In this document: positions 40,611-50,454 of the stretch, piece by piece
Layout of the letters: each line of letters starts with the position of its first letter
Position numbering within the stretch: the stretch's first letter is position 1
Origin: Marinobacter excellens HL-55
Lineage (GTDB): Bacteria > Pseudomonadota > Gammaproteobacteria > Pseudomonadales > Oleiphilaceae
Assembly (NCBI GenBank): GCA_001314845.1
Contig: LJZQ01000010.1
Span: 1 to 64,000 of the forward strand
Direction: 5' to 3'
DNA: 64,000 bases
Program-made: the position numbers and the translations under genes
The notes under the pieces: generated by a model
What the model was told of the DNA's origin: nothing
Seen by the model: the letters and a program-made list of their open reading frames with translations, nothing else
Databases searched by the model: none

Positions 40611-41906
40611 CTAATTATCCACAGATTTATCGGCCCGACGGCGCAACCCCAGCACACTCACCCACACTAAGGTGTTCGCCACCGATAACATCAGGAAAAA
40701 GGTGGGTATGCTCAGCTCAAAAATACCCAATACCACGATCCCCACCAGCGCACTGCACACCATGAACAGGGAATTGATGACATTCAGGGCGGCAATGATT
40801 CGGGCCCGCTTGTGATCCGGCGTCTGGTGCTGGATAAAAGCGTACAAAGGCACAATGAACAACCCACCACAAATGCCGATGCCCACCAGATCCAGCAGCA
40901 CCCGGATATAAACAGGCTCGGAGATCAGGCTCAGCCAGGTGGAGGGATCAGGATCTGCAGGCACGGCAAAGAACAGGTCTATCCCCAGTAAGGTCAGGCC
41001 AAGGGCGCCCCAGGGTACCGGCGACAGAGTAATCCGGTGTTTGGTCAGGCGCTCACACAGCATCGAACCAATGGCAATACCGACAATGAACATGGCCAGC
41101 AGCAGGGTAACCACGGTTTCGTCACCGGCCAGCGAGGTCTTGGCAAAGTTGGGGAATTGCGTCAGGTAGGCCGCACCCAGAAACCAGAACCAGGAAATAG
41201 CCAGAATGGCCCAAAGCACCTGGCGCCGCTCTGCCGCGACGGCCATCAGTCGCCAGGTCTCCAACAATGGCCGGAAATGCACTTTCACTTCCGGCGTTTC
41301 ATCCCGGGTATTGGGAACCTGCCGGGCGGCCAGATAGCCGAGCACCGCCATCACCACCACACCTACGGCAGTAATCCTTGCGGCCTGCTCAGTGCCCATA
41401 ATCAGCCCGGCGGCGATAGTACCCAGAAGAATCGCCACGAAGGTGCCCATGCTCACCAGCCCGTTGCCACCCACCAGTTCGTCGTCGGCCAGCACTCGGG
41501 GCAGAATGGAATACTTTACCGGACCAAAAAAGGTCGACTGAACCCCCATCAAAAATAATAGAACCAGCAACAGCTCATACCAGCCGAACCACAGGCCCAA
41601 AGCCGCCATCAGCATAATGCCGATCTCTACTGCCTTGACGTTGCGAATGATGCGGGCTTTTTCATAACGATCCGCCATCTGGCCGGCGATGCCCGAAAAC
41701 AGAAAAAACGGCAGGATAAACAGAAAGGCGGCTATGTTGACAACCACATTCACCGACAACCCCACCAGACCACCGGCCTGGAAGGTGATGAGCAGCAGCA
41801 GGGCATTCTTGTAGAGGTTGTCGTTAAACGCACCGGAGAACTGCGTCAGATAAAACGGTAAGAACCTGCGCTGGCCCAGTAACCGGAACTGGCTGTGTTT
41901 ACTCAT
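40611..41906 (-). CDS. MFS transporter, LplT-like
   Basis: Encodes 431 residues with about twelve membrane helices. RRFLPFYLTQFSGAFNDNLYKNAL at the N-terminus and GMQ-type loop segments such as GPVKYSILPRVL are typical of LplT-like lysophospholipid flippases, which in many bacteria are fused to or next to acyltransferases. No acyltransferase is adjacent here. Substrate is inferred from the family only. Confidence 0.75.
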   Translation of the reverse strand: MSKHSQFRLLGQRRFLPFYLTQFSGAFNDNLYKNALLLLITFQAGGLVGLSVNVVVNIAAFLFILPFFLFSGIAGQMADRYEKARIIRNVKAVEIGIMLMAALGLWFGWYELLLVLLFLMGVQSTFFGPVKYSILPRVLADDELVGGNGLVSMGTFVAILLGTIAAGLIMGTEQAARITAVGVVVMAVLGYLAARQVPNTRDETPEVKVHFRPLLETWRLMAVAAERRQVLWAILAISWFWFLGAAYLTQFPNFAKTSLAGDETVVTLLLAMFIVGIAIGSMLCERLTKHRITLSPVPWGALGLTLLGIDLFFAVPADPDPSTWLSLISEPVYIRVLLDLVGIGICGGLFIVPLYAFIQHQTPDHKRARIIAALNVINSLFMVCSALVGIVVLGIFELSIPTFFLMLSVANTLVWVSVLGLRRRADKSVDN

Positions 41907-42131
41907 AAAAACCCTTGTTATGGTGCAAGTTACCCTTCCCGGGGCATTTTGTGCGCCCTGTTGGTGCAGTGCGCTGATGGCGCTGAACCCCCCTTGGTCA
42001 AAGAATTGTGGCCACCGCAGGCCTCTGAATCTCTCTCAGGAGGTTGGCACAAAACTGGCTTGGTCAGTTGTCTTCACCTTTAACGATATCGGCCAGGACG
42101 GCTCCATAACTGCAGTATAGGGTTCCTGACC

Positions 42132-43397
42132 ATGAAAAATGTACTGAGGCTTGCCGAGCATCGGCAACAAAACTCAAGTAAGTCTGCCTGTTTTATAGAA
42201 CACCACGATTTCAATTCGGTGTATCAACCTATCCTGAGCCCCACCCATCAGAAGCTGGTCGGTTACGAAGCGCTGATTCGGGTGAAGCGCGGCAACCAGA
42301 ATATCCCACCGACCGAGTTGTTCGAGCAAGCATCGATTCAGGGCGTAACCACCGATCTTGACCGGCATTTACTGAATTTGCACCTGGATAACTTTGGTCT
42401 GAAAACCAGCCCGGTCTGGCTGTTTATCAACATTAACCCAGACACACTGTTCCATCATGCCGATTATCTGGGCCAGTTGGCCGACCAGTGCCGGCAAGTG
42501 GGATTACACCCGGAACGCATCGTACTGGAGCTGGTGGAAACGGCCACACGAGACACCAACACCTTGCTCGAATTCGTTCAGGAAGCTCGTGATTACGGCT
42601 TCCAGATTGCTATCGATGATTTTGGCATGGGCGATTCCAATTTCGAACGCCTATGGCGCATCAACCCTCTGATCGTAAAGATAGATCGCAGCCTGTTGGC
42701 AAATGCCGAGAAACATCAGCGGGCCCGTTTGCTGTTACACAGTCTGGTCAGGATGATCCGGGAAAGTGGCAGTCTGGTGCTGCTGGAAGGCATTGAAAAT
42801 GACGCTCAGGCACGTATCGCCCTGGATACCGAAGCCGACCTGGTTCAGGGCTTTCTGTTTGCCCGGCCAAAGCAAAGTTCGCGGGAGTGCACCGCCACCG
42901 CAGAAAACGTTTTGAAACAGATCATGTCGAAATCCGAGCAGAGCAACCTGATGGGCTACCGGAGTCAGGAAACCTTCCTGAAACTGCTGCGCTTCGAGAT
43001 GATGGAGGCTTGCCATCAGCTGGTCAGAGGTGAATCCTTTGATAAAGTCTGCCGGACGCTACTGGAAATAGAAGGCGTAAAACGGTGCTTCCTGCTCAAC
43101 AGCGAAGGCGTGCAACAGGGGAGCGTGGCTCACCGAGGCCCGCTATCGGGTGAATACTTCAACCCGCTGTATCACTCATCAGGCGCCCGCTGGAGCCATC
43201 GGGAATACTTCCGCAATGCGCTGGAACGGCCCCAAAAAATCAACAGTTGCAGACCTTACGTGGCACTGCCCGATGCCCGCAGAACCGTCACCCTGTCTAC
43301 CAGCCTGTCGAGCGCCAACGGCCAGACCATCTTTTGTGTGGATATACATCCGGACGATGTACTGGACGGGCAATTGCTGTTCCCGCCCATCCTCTGA
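42132..43397 (+). CDS. EAL-domain protein with C-terminal sensory-like domain
   Basis: Encodes 421 residues. The EAL domain comes first (residues about 25-260): GYEALIRV (EAL motif), ELVET, IAIDDFGMGDSNF, IVKIDRS, LLEGIE and VQGFLFARP. All the main metal-binding residues seem present, so cyclic-di-GMP phosphodiesterase activity is plausible. A C-terminal region (about 285-421; RWSHREYFRNAL, TVTLSTSLSS) resembles a Cache/PAS-like sensor following the catalytic domain. No GGDEF domain. No membrane segment is evident. Confidence 0.85.
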   Translation: MKNVLRLAEHRQQNSSKSACFIEHHDFNSVYQPILSPTHQKLVGYEALIRVKRGNQNIPPTELFEQASIQGVTTDLDRHLLNLHLDNFGLKTSPVWLFININPDTLFHHADYLGQLADQCRQVGLHPERIVLELVETATRDTNTLLEFVQEARDYGFQIAIDDFGMGDSNFERLWRINPLIVKIDRSLLANAEKHQRARLLLHSLVRMIRESGSLVLLEGIENDAQARIALDTEADLVQGFLFARPKQSSRECTATAENVLKQIMSKSEQSNLMGYRSQETFLKLLRFEMMEACHQLVRGESFDKVCRTLLEIEGVKRCFLLNSEGVQQGSVAHRGPLSGEYFNPLYHSSGARWSHREYFRNALERPQKINSCRPYVALPDARRTVTLSTSLSSANGQTIFCVDIHPDDVLDGQLLFPPIL

Positions 43398-43409
43398 CAC
43401 CAACAAACA

Positions 43410-43441
43410 GCGAATCAGCCGGATTGCATCGGCTGATTCGC
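43410..43441. terminator. convergent hairpin between EAL gene and RND pump
   Basis: Perfect 12-bp stem GCGAATCAGCCG / CGGCTGATTCGC with an 8-base loop. No clear T run, but it is placed between two converging genes. Confidence 0.55.
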
Positions 43442-43446
43442 CTTAC

Positions 43447-46400
43447 TCAGAAATCGTCGGCTTTCTCGGCCGGGCTGCTCGCCAGGCCTGAACCCCCGGC
43501 GGTGCCGGCAGCCAGTCGATCCAGCTCTTGCTCCACCGCGTTTGACGATTTGGCAAAGCGCGCAAGCAGGTTGTAGAGCACCGGGATGATGAACAGCGTT
43601 AACGTGGTTGCGAAGATCAGGCCACCCAGTATCACCATGCCGATTGCCGCCCGGCTTTCAGCACCAGCACCGGTGGCGACCACCAGTGGCACCGCACCGA
43701 ACACCGTAGAGATGGTGGTCATCAATACCGGCCGGAAACGCAGCGTGGCACCTTCCAGAATGGCTTCCCGCACTTCGTAGCCCTTGTCCCGCAGCTGGTT
43801 GGCAAATTCCACAATCAAGATCCCGTTCTTCGCCATCAATCCCAGCAACATGATGATGCCAATCTGACTGTAGATATTCAGACTGATGCCCGACCAAGCC
43901 AGTGCGATCAAAGCCCCGGTGACGGCCAGGGGCACCGACAACATGATGATCAGCGGATGAATCCAGCTCTCAAACTGCGCTGCCAGCACCAGGAACACGA
44001 TCACAAATGCCAGCCCGAAGGTCAGGTAGATCGCGGCGGAGGAATCCTGGAACTCCCGGGACAGGCCTTTGTAACTGACCCGGGCCTCCGGCGGCAAGTT
44101 ATCCACAGCCAGGTTGTTCAGGTAGGCCAGCGCCGACCCCAGGTCGTAGCCGTCGGCCAGTGAGGCGCTCACGACCACGGCCGGCAATCGGTCAATTCGC
44201 CTGAGATCGGGGTTGGCGCCAATTTCTTCTACCGACACCAGCGCTTTGATCGGAATCAGGTCCCCTCCCGCTCTCGGGCGCAGGAAGATCTGTTCCAGAT
44301 CCCCCGGCGTTGCCCGATCGGCATCGTCGGCCTGGATAATGACGTCGTATTCCCGACCACGATCCAGATACGTGGTCACGTTGCGGGAGGCCAACATGGT
44401 TTGCAGGGTAAGACCGACATCTTCGATCGTGATGTCCAGATCAGCGGCGCGATCCCGGTCGATATCCAGACGTAATTCGGGCCGTGTCAGCTCGAAATCT
44501 GTGTCCAGATTGAACAGATTCGGATTCTCTTTTGCCCGCTCTACAATTTCTTCACTCCACGCCTGAACCGATTCGTAGTCCGGACCCGCGACCACAAACT
44601 CCACTGGCTGGCTAAACCCTCTCTGACCAAGGCCTGGCGGGTTGATCGCATTGATTCTGACGCCGGAAATATCACTGATTTTCTCCCGAATCTCGCTGGT
44701 AACCTGCTGCTGCTTGATTGTGCGCTGATCCCAGTGGGTCATCCCCATGATCATGAAGGCGTTGTCTTCCTCATCCCGAAAACCGACGATGGAAAGAAAA
44801 CGTGCCGCAATACCTTCATCAAGGTAAGGCAATAGTTTTGCCTCGGCCTGCCGGACGAAGTGATCGGTATACTCAACCGTTGACCCACGAGGCGCGCTGG
44901 TAGGCATGATAATCACACCTCGATCCTCAATCGGTGCCAGCTCCTGGGGCAGACGGGGGAAAATTACAACTGCGATGATCAATCCGACCACGCCCAGGCC
45001 GAGCAATAGACCGGGTTGGTTCAGGGAAAACACCAGCAATTTTTTGTAGCCGTTGGTCAGACCATTGAGAACCTTTTCACTGAAGGCCCATAGACGATGG
45101 CCTTCTTCTGTTTCCGGACTGTGGCGGAGCCATTTGGAACACAGCATAGGAGCCAGGGTGAGTGCTACCAGGCTTGAGAAGATCACAGCTGCCGCCAAGG
45201 TAAAGCCAAACTCAGCAAACAAGCGGCCAATGTTGCCGCCCATGAACGAAATCGGAATAAACACAGCCACCAGCGTCAGCGTGGTGGCGATCACCGCAAA
45301 GGCCACCTGTTTGGCACCTCGATAGGCTGCCAACAGGGGTGGTTCGCCTTCGTCTATTCGGCGTTGAATGTTTTCGAGCATGACGATGGCGTCATCCACC
45401 ACCAGCCCGATGGCCAGAATGATCGCCAGCAGCGTTAGTACATTGATGGAAAAACCGAGAAATCCTAACCCGATAAAGGCGCCGATGACGGCTACAGGAA
45501 TGGTCACTGCCGGGATCAGCGTCGCCCGCCAGGAACGCAGGAACATGAAGATCACCAGGATAACCAACGACACCGCAATCGCCAGGGTGATCAACACTTC
45601 CTTGATGGAGGCCCGGATAAAGATGGATTCGTCATAGCTCTCTGCCAGCGACACTTCCGGCGGCAGCGTTTCCCGAATTTGTTCAAGCTCGGCACGCACG
45701 GAATCGGAAACGGCTACGGTATTGGCCTTGGATTGCCGGATGATGCCCATGCCAATGGCGGTCTTACCGTTAGCCCGCAACCGGCTGACATCAGACTCCA
45801 CCCCCATCTGCACGTTGGCTACTTCACCCAGTCGCAACAGATCGTTGCCATCCCGCCGGACTACCAGGTTCCGGAATTCCTCAACCGTCGACAAACGACC
45901 TTCCGCCCTGACGGTAAAATTGCGCGTGGATGACTCTACCTGACCCGCCGGCAACTCCACGTTATTGGCTCTGAGGGCACGTTCTACCTCGGCTACCGTG
46001 ATATTGCGTGCGGCCAGGCGTTCCCTATCCAGCCAGACCCGAATGGCATAACGGCGTTCACCGCCGATTCGCACATCCGCGACACCGTCCAACACCGATA
46101 ACCGATCGGCCAACGCCCGATCCGCAAAATCGCTGAGTTCTGCATTGTCCCAGACATCGCTGATCAGCGTTACCCACATCATCGGTCGTGCGTCTGAGTC
46201 GGCCTTTCGAACTACCGGTGGATCGGCCTCATCCGGTAACTGATTCATCACACGGGATACCGCATCCCTGACATCATTCGCGGCAATATCAATATCCCTG
46301 GATGTATTGAACTCGATAGACGTTCGGGATTCGCCCTGCTCGGTAGACGATTCAATAGACCGAATACCCTCGATGCCACTGATGGCGCCTTCAATGATCT

Positions 46401-46593
46401 GGGTAATCTGGGTATCAACCACTTCTGCGGCCGCACCCGTGTAATCGGTCGACACCGAGACCACGGGTGGGTCAATGTCCGGGTACTCGCGAACCGGCAA
46501 TCCAAGCAGCGCGGTTATGCCAAACACCACAATCAGCAGACTGAGTACCGTGGCAAAAACCGGGCGCTTGATGGAAATGTCGGACAGGATCAT
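43447..46593 (-). CDS. RND efflux pump inner-membrane transporter (HAE1, AcrB-like)
   Basis: Encodes 1048 residues. The start MILSDISIKRPVFATVLSLL, two large periplasmic loops, the proton-relay pair in GLVVDDAIVMLENIQRRI and the closing ATGAGAESRAAIGM region are typical of hydrophobe/amphiphile RND exporters. It lies 3 bases after the adaptor gene. No outer-membrane channel gene follows, so it must use one encoded elsewhere. Confidence 0.93.
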   Translation of the reverse strand: MILSDISIKRPVFATVLSLLIVVFGITALLGLPVREYPDIDPPVVSVSTDYTGAAAEVVDTQITQIIEGAISGIEGIRSIESSTEQGESRTSIEFNTSRDIDIAANDVRDAVSRVMNQLPDEADPPVVRKADSDARPMMWVTLISDVWDNAELSDFADRALADRLSVLDGVADVRIGGERRYAIRVWLDRERLAARNITVAEVERALRANNVELPAGQVESSTRNFTVRAEGRLSTVEEFRNLVVRRDGNDLLRLGEVANVQMGVESDVSRLRANGKTAIGMGIIRQSKANTVAVSDSVRAELEQIRETLPPEVSLAESYDESIFIRASIKEVLITLAIAVSLVILVIFMFLRSWRATLIPAVTIPVAVIGAFIGLGFLGFSINVLTLLAIILAIGLVVDDAIVMLENIQRRIDEGEPPLLAAYRGAKQVAFAVIATTLTLVAVFIPISFMGGNIGRLFAEFGFTLAAAVIFSSLVALTLAPMLCSKWLRHSPETEEGHRLWAFSEKVLNGLTNGYKKLLVFSLNQPGLLLGLGVVGLIIAVVIFPRLPQELAPIEDRGVIIMPTSAPRGSTVEYTDHFVRQAEAKLLPYLDEGIAARFLSIVGFRDEEDNAFMIMGMTHWDQRTIKQQQVTSEIREKISDISGVRINAINPPGLGQRGFSQPVEFVVAGPDYESVQAWSEEIVERAKENPNLFNLDTDFELTRPELRLDIDRDRAADLDITIEDVGLTLQTMLASRNVTTYLDRGREYDVIIQADDADRATPGDLEQIFLRPRAGGDLIPIKALVSVEEIGANPDLRRIDRLPAVVVSASLADGYDLGSALAYLNNLAVDNLPPEARVSYKGLSREFQDSSAAIYLTFGLAFVIVFLVLAAQFESWIHPLIIMLSVPLAVTGALIALAWSGISLNIYSQIGIIMLLGLMAKNGILIVEFANQLRDKGYEVREAILEGATLRFRPVLMTTISTVFGAVPLVVATGAGAESRAAIGMVILGGLIFATTLTLFIIPVLYNLLARFAKSSNAVEQELDRLAAGTAGGSGLASSPAEKADDF

Positions 46594-46596
46594 GGA

Positions 46597-47700
46597 TCAG
46601 GACTCCCGGCTGGTGATAAACCGGTTCTCGGGTATCGCCAGATCAGACTCCAGTAATCGGATTCGGTCACCGGTACTCAAACGATCCTGACCCGTCACAA
46701 TCACCTGGTCTTCTTCGCTCAACCCATCCACGATTTCCACCATACCGGGCATCCGGGAGCCGGTCTGGACAGACACCCGTCGGGCGACACCGTCATCGGC
46801 TACAAACACGTATTTCTGGTCGCCACGCAGCATTACTGCCTGCTCCGGAACCACCAGACCCTCGCGCTCCCGCAAGGTCAGCGACGCCGACATAAACTGA
46901 CCTGGCCGCAATCGGCCTTCCGCGTTATCGATTAGCGCCCGTACCGTCAACGTGCGGCTCAGCTCGTTGATACGACTGCCGAGTTCGATCAACTCGCCTT
47001 CAAAACTTTCACCCGGAAAAGCCGGTGAGGTAGCCCGCACCATCTGGCCCAAGCGTACCTGGCCAATAAACCGCTCGGGCACCGCAAAATTCAGCTCCAT
47101 CCGGTCGCTGGTATCCAGGGTGGTAATCGTAGTGCCGGCCTGCAGGTAGGCGCCGATGCTGACATCAGACAATCCGACCACGCCGGCAAACGGTGCTTCA
47201 ATCCGGTGGTTCTCCAAACGAACCTGAGCCGCCTGGCGCTGTGCCATGGCAACATCGACGGAGGTTCTCAACTCATCTACCTGAGACTGGGAGACGCTGT
47301 TATTCGCGCGCAGGCGTTGGGCCCGCTCAAACTGCCGACGGGCATCAGACAACTGGGCTTCGATCACAGCCAGGTCGGCACGGGCCTGACGGTCGTCCAG
47401 GCGCAACAGAACGGCACCCTGCGGCACCTGTGCACCTGGTGCAAGGTTGATTTCGATAACACGGCCACTGACTTCTGTTGTCAGTTCCACCGCATTGAGC
47501 GCTTGCAGGCTGGCAACCGCGCCCACATCATCCCGAACCTGCTGTCGCTCCGGTGTGATAACATTGACGCCACTTGCCTGAGCCTGCCGACCTCCCTGGT
47601 TCTCTGCGTCTTGCTCAAGACCCGTATAAACAACAGCGCCAACCGCAACTGCGACGATCAGAACAACTGCGATCACCCATTGTTTCCACATGGAATTCAT
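46597..47700 (-). CDS. RND efflux periplasmic adaptor
   Basis: Encodes 367 residues. An N-terminal membrane anchor (WVIAVVLIVAVAVGAVVYTG), a barrel-sandwich/lipoyl half (TEVSGRVIEINLAPGAQVPQG), a helical hairpin and FAGVVGLSDVSIGAYL follow the membrane-fusion-protein pattern. No lipobox Cys. Pairs with the RND transporter downstream. Confidence 0.92.
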   Translation of the reverse strand: MNSMWKQWVIAVVLIVAVAVGAVVYTGLEQDAENQGGRQAQASGVNVITPERQQVRDDVGAVASLQALNAVELTTEVSGRVIEINLAPGAQVPQGAVLLRLDDRQARADLAVIEAQLSDARRQFERAQRLRANNSVSQSQVDELRTSVDVAMAQRQAAQVRLENHRIEAPFAGVVGLSDVSIGAYLQAGTTITTLDTSDRMELNFAVPERFIGQVRLGQMVRATSPAFPGESFEGELIELGSRINELSRTLTVRALIDNAEGRLRPGQFMSASLTLREREGLVVPEQAVMLRGDQKYVFVADDGVARRVSVQTGSRMPGMVEIVDGLSEEDQVIVTGQDRLSTGDRIRLLESDLAIPENRFITSRES

Positions 47701-47720
47701 TTGCCTGTTTGTTGTCAGGT

Positions 47721-48299
47721 TTAGGAGCCTTGCCCGTGCTCAAGTTTTTGAATAACCAGCACTACTTCACCGACCTCTATACCCCATTTGCTCATGGTGG
47801 TCTGGTTGATCAGTGTGTCTGGAGTAATCAGGTACATCCAGTCATCCATCCGGACATCGATGGTGCCATCACCGTATGACACCCGAAGGACATAATTCAT
47901 ATGAATGGCATTGCCTTGCCATTGCATGCTGCCCGGCTCGACCACGTCGCCCGCCGTCGCGTGATAACTGTCACCCGAGGGCGTCAGCGTCCAGACCCGG
48001 GTCTGGACTTCACCATCATCAAACCGGAAAACCTCATCAAGGGTGCCGACGCCGTCGTCGTCCCAGCTGGCAACGATGTCCGCATCAAAGGTGCGAATCA
48101 CCTTGCCAGAGAAGTTCTTGACCACACCGCGGGCAGAAAGTTCGCCCTGAAAGAAGTCCTCAGGCACCAATTCCGGGCCTGTATCCCGGTAATCATCCAG
48201 CGATGGGCCAGCACAGCCGACGATAGCCAATGCCATTAACAGTATAAGACTGCTCCGTGAGAAAACACTGGTCCGACTCGGGATCACCCTGCTTTGCAT
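47721..48299 (-). CDS. DUF3833 lipoprotein
   Basis: Encodes 192 residues. The lipobox is VGC in LILLMALAIVGCAGPSL. The mature part (YRDTGPELVPEDFFQGELSA, GVVKNFSGKV, MDDWMYLITPDTLINQTTMSKWGI) fits DUF3833. Role unknown; probably a periplasm-facing lipoprotein. The start at 48299 gives a proper signal; the longer frame adds 16 polar residues. It lies 20 bases upstream of the efflux genes and may share their transcript. Confidence 0.82.
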   Translation of the reverse strand: MQSRVIPSRTSVFSRSSLILLMALAIVGCAGPSLDDYRDTGPELVPEDFFQGELSARGVVKNFSGKVIRTFDADIVASWDDDGVGTLDEVFRFDDGEVQTRVWTLTPSGDSYHATAGDVVEPGSMQWQGNAIHMNYVLRVSYGDGTIDVRMDDWMYLITPDTLINQTTMSKWGIEVGEVVLVIQKLEHGQGS

Positions 48300-48533
48300 G
48301 ACTTTTACACTCCACTTGCTGGCCTGAGATATGGCGTTTCGCCGCAAACACGTACGGGCCCGACTCCGGATCCGATCAGAAATATTCTGAATACGTCATT
48401 TCGGCCAATTGTCTATTCTGACATACCCGCAAGCGCTTTCCGTCAATGGCAGCCAGCAAAGAATGCCGTAAAACTGCTGTCACTGAGGCTTTCATGCCTG
48501 ATCAGATCAGCTAACTGTATATGAGGACTGGCT

Positions 48534-50354
48534 ATGCCTGTGTATAAAGCGCCCCTGCGCGACATGAAATTTCTGATCAACGATGTGTTTGATTATCCGG
48601 GCCACTACCAGACCCTCGCTTCCGGCGAGAATGCGACGCCGGATATTGTGGACGCCATTCTGACGGAATGCGGCCGGTTCAGCGAAGAAGTATTGAGCCC
48701 CCTGTACCAGAGTGGCGATGAAGAGGGCTGTCGCCTTGAAAATGGCGACGTGATCACGCCCAAAGGCTACAAAGACGCCTACAACCAGTATGTGATGGGC
48801 GGCTGGCAGGGGCTTTCAGCACCAGAAGAGTACGGCGGTCAGGGCTTGCCAGCATCCATGGGTCTGTTCAAGCAGGAAATGATGGGCACCGCTAACTGGT
48901 CCTTCTCCATGTATCCCGGGCTGTCTATCGGTGCCATGAACACCATTTTCCTGCATGGCACCGAAGATCAGAAACAGACCTATCTGGTGCCCCTGACCGA
49001 AGGCCGTTGGGGCGGCACCATGTGCCTGACCGAACCCCAGTGTGGTACTGATCTTGGCCAGGTGAAAACCAAAGCCGAGCCCCAGGCGGATGGCAGCTAC
49101 CGGTTGACCGGCACCAAAATTTTCATCTCCTCCGGTGAACATGATCTGACCGAGAACATTGTTCATGTTGTTCTGGCCCGGTTGCCGGATGCCCCGAAAG
49201 GCACCAGAGGCATCAGCCTGTTCATTGTGCCCAAGTTCCTGCCCACTGACGACGGCGCTGTGGGCGAACGTAACGCCGTGAACTGCGGTGCCCTGGAAAA
49301 GAAAATGGGCATCAAAGCCTCCGCTACCTGCGTGATGAACTTTGACGGCGCTACCGGCTACCTGATTGGCCCGGAGAACGAGGGTCTGGAATGCATGTTC
49401 ACATTCATGAACACGGCACGGATTGGCACTGCGATCCAGGGCGTCGGTCCGGCTGAACTGTCGTACCAGTGGGCACTGGCTTACGCCAAAGAACGTCGGT
49501 CAATGCGCGCATTATCCGGCAAGAAAGATCCGGAACAGGTGGCTGACAGCCTGATTCACCATGCCGATGTGCGCCGGATGCTACTGACCCAAAAGGCCTT
49601 CGCCGAGGGTGGCCGGGCCATGCTCTATTACGCAGCGAAGCTGGCCGATCACATGGTAGAAGCCTATGCCGAAGGTGATGAAAAGAAAGCCGAAAAGTAC
49701 GATGACAAGCTTGGTTTCCTGACGCCGGTACTCAAAGGCTTCCTGACTGAGCTGGGTAATGAAGCCGCAAACCTTGGGGTGCAAGTGTTTGGCGGCCACG
49801 GTTACATCCGTGAACATGGCATGGAACAGATTGTCCGGGACACCCGGATCGCGACGCTCTACGAGGGCACCACCGGTATTCAGGCACTGGATCTGCTTGG
49901 CCGGAAAGTCTTGTTGATGACACAGGGCGGCGCGGTGCGGGAATTCACCCTGAAGATCGCCAACTTTGCCCGCAAACACCTGACCAGCAAACCGCTTCGG
50001 CCGATGGCCGTCGAGCTTCTGAAACTGACCGCACAGTGGAACGTGTTGACGGTCCGGGTCATGCTCGCCGCGCGCAAAGACCGGGACGTGGTCAGCGCCG
50101 CTGCCCACGACTTCCTGATGTACAGCGGCTACGTCTCCATGGCGTATATGTGGTTGCGCCAGGCGGCTGTTGCACAGGACAAACTGGTACACGGAGGCGA
50201 CGAATCCGAAGCCTTTTACCAGACCAAACTGGCAACGGCTGAATTCTATTACGAGCGCCTGTTACCCCGGGCCCAGGCCCACGCCACCAGCATGCTTAGC
50301 CCGACCCGTCATCTGATGCAGGTAGAACCTGATAATATGGCCTTTACCGGGTAA
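48534..50354 (+). CDS. DmdC-like acyl-CoA dehydrogenase
   Basis: Encodes 606 residues, longer than ordinary acyl-CoA dehydrogenases because of a C-terminal extra domain. The N-terminal MPVYKAPLRDMKFLINDVFD, the flavin motif MCLTEPQCGTDLG, and the catalytic-Glu region IATLYEGTTGIQALDLLGRK are those of the group that includes 3-methylmercaptopropionyl-CoA dehydrogenase and long-chain fatty acyl enzymes. The exact substrate cannot be told from sequence. It stands alone, followed by a strong terminator. Confidence 0.88.
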   Translation: MPVYKAPLRDMKFLINDVFDYPGHYQTLASGENATPDIVDAILTECGRFSEEVLSPLYQSGDEEGCRLENGDVITPKGYKDAYNQYVMGGWQGLSAPEEYGGQGLPASMGLFKQEMMGTANWSFSMYPGLSIGAMNTIFLHGTEDQKQTYLVPLTEGRWGGTMCLTEPQCGTDLGQVKTKAEPQADGSYRLTGTKIFISSGEHDLTENIVHVVLARLPDAPKGTRGISLFIVPKFLPTDDGAVGERNAVNCGALEKKMGIKASATCVMNFDGATGYLIGPENEGLECMFTFMNTARIGTAIQGVGPAELSYQWALAYAKERRSMRALSGKKDPEQVADSLIHHADVRRMLLTQKAFAEGGRAMLYYAAKLADHMVEAYAEGDEKKAEKYDDKLGFLTPVLKGFLTELGNEAANLGVQVFGGHGYIREHGMEQIVRDTRIATLYEGTTGIQALDLLGRKVLLMTQGGAVREFTLKIANFARKHLTSKPLRPMAVELLKLTAQWNVLTVRVMLAARKDRDVVSAAAHDFLMYSGYVSMAYMWLRQAAVAQDKLVHGGDESEAFYQTKLATAEFYYERLLPRAQAHATSMLSPTRHLMQVEPDNMAFTG

Positions 50355-50370
50355 GCCCCGGTAATTTTCA

Positions 50371-50396
50371 TCCCGGGGGTTACCCCGGGATTTTTT
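50371..50396 (+). terminator. intrinsic terminator after acyl-CoA dehydrogenase
   Basis: TCCCGGGG-gtta-CCCCGGGA followed directly by TTTTTT, 16 bases after the stop. Confidence 0.9.
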
Positions 50397-50454
50397 ACTC
50401 TGCTGGAAGTGCACAGGCCGAAGAACATATCGGCGGCCCGGGGTTGTGGATAAC

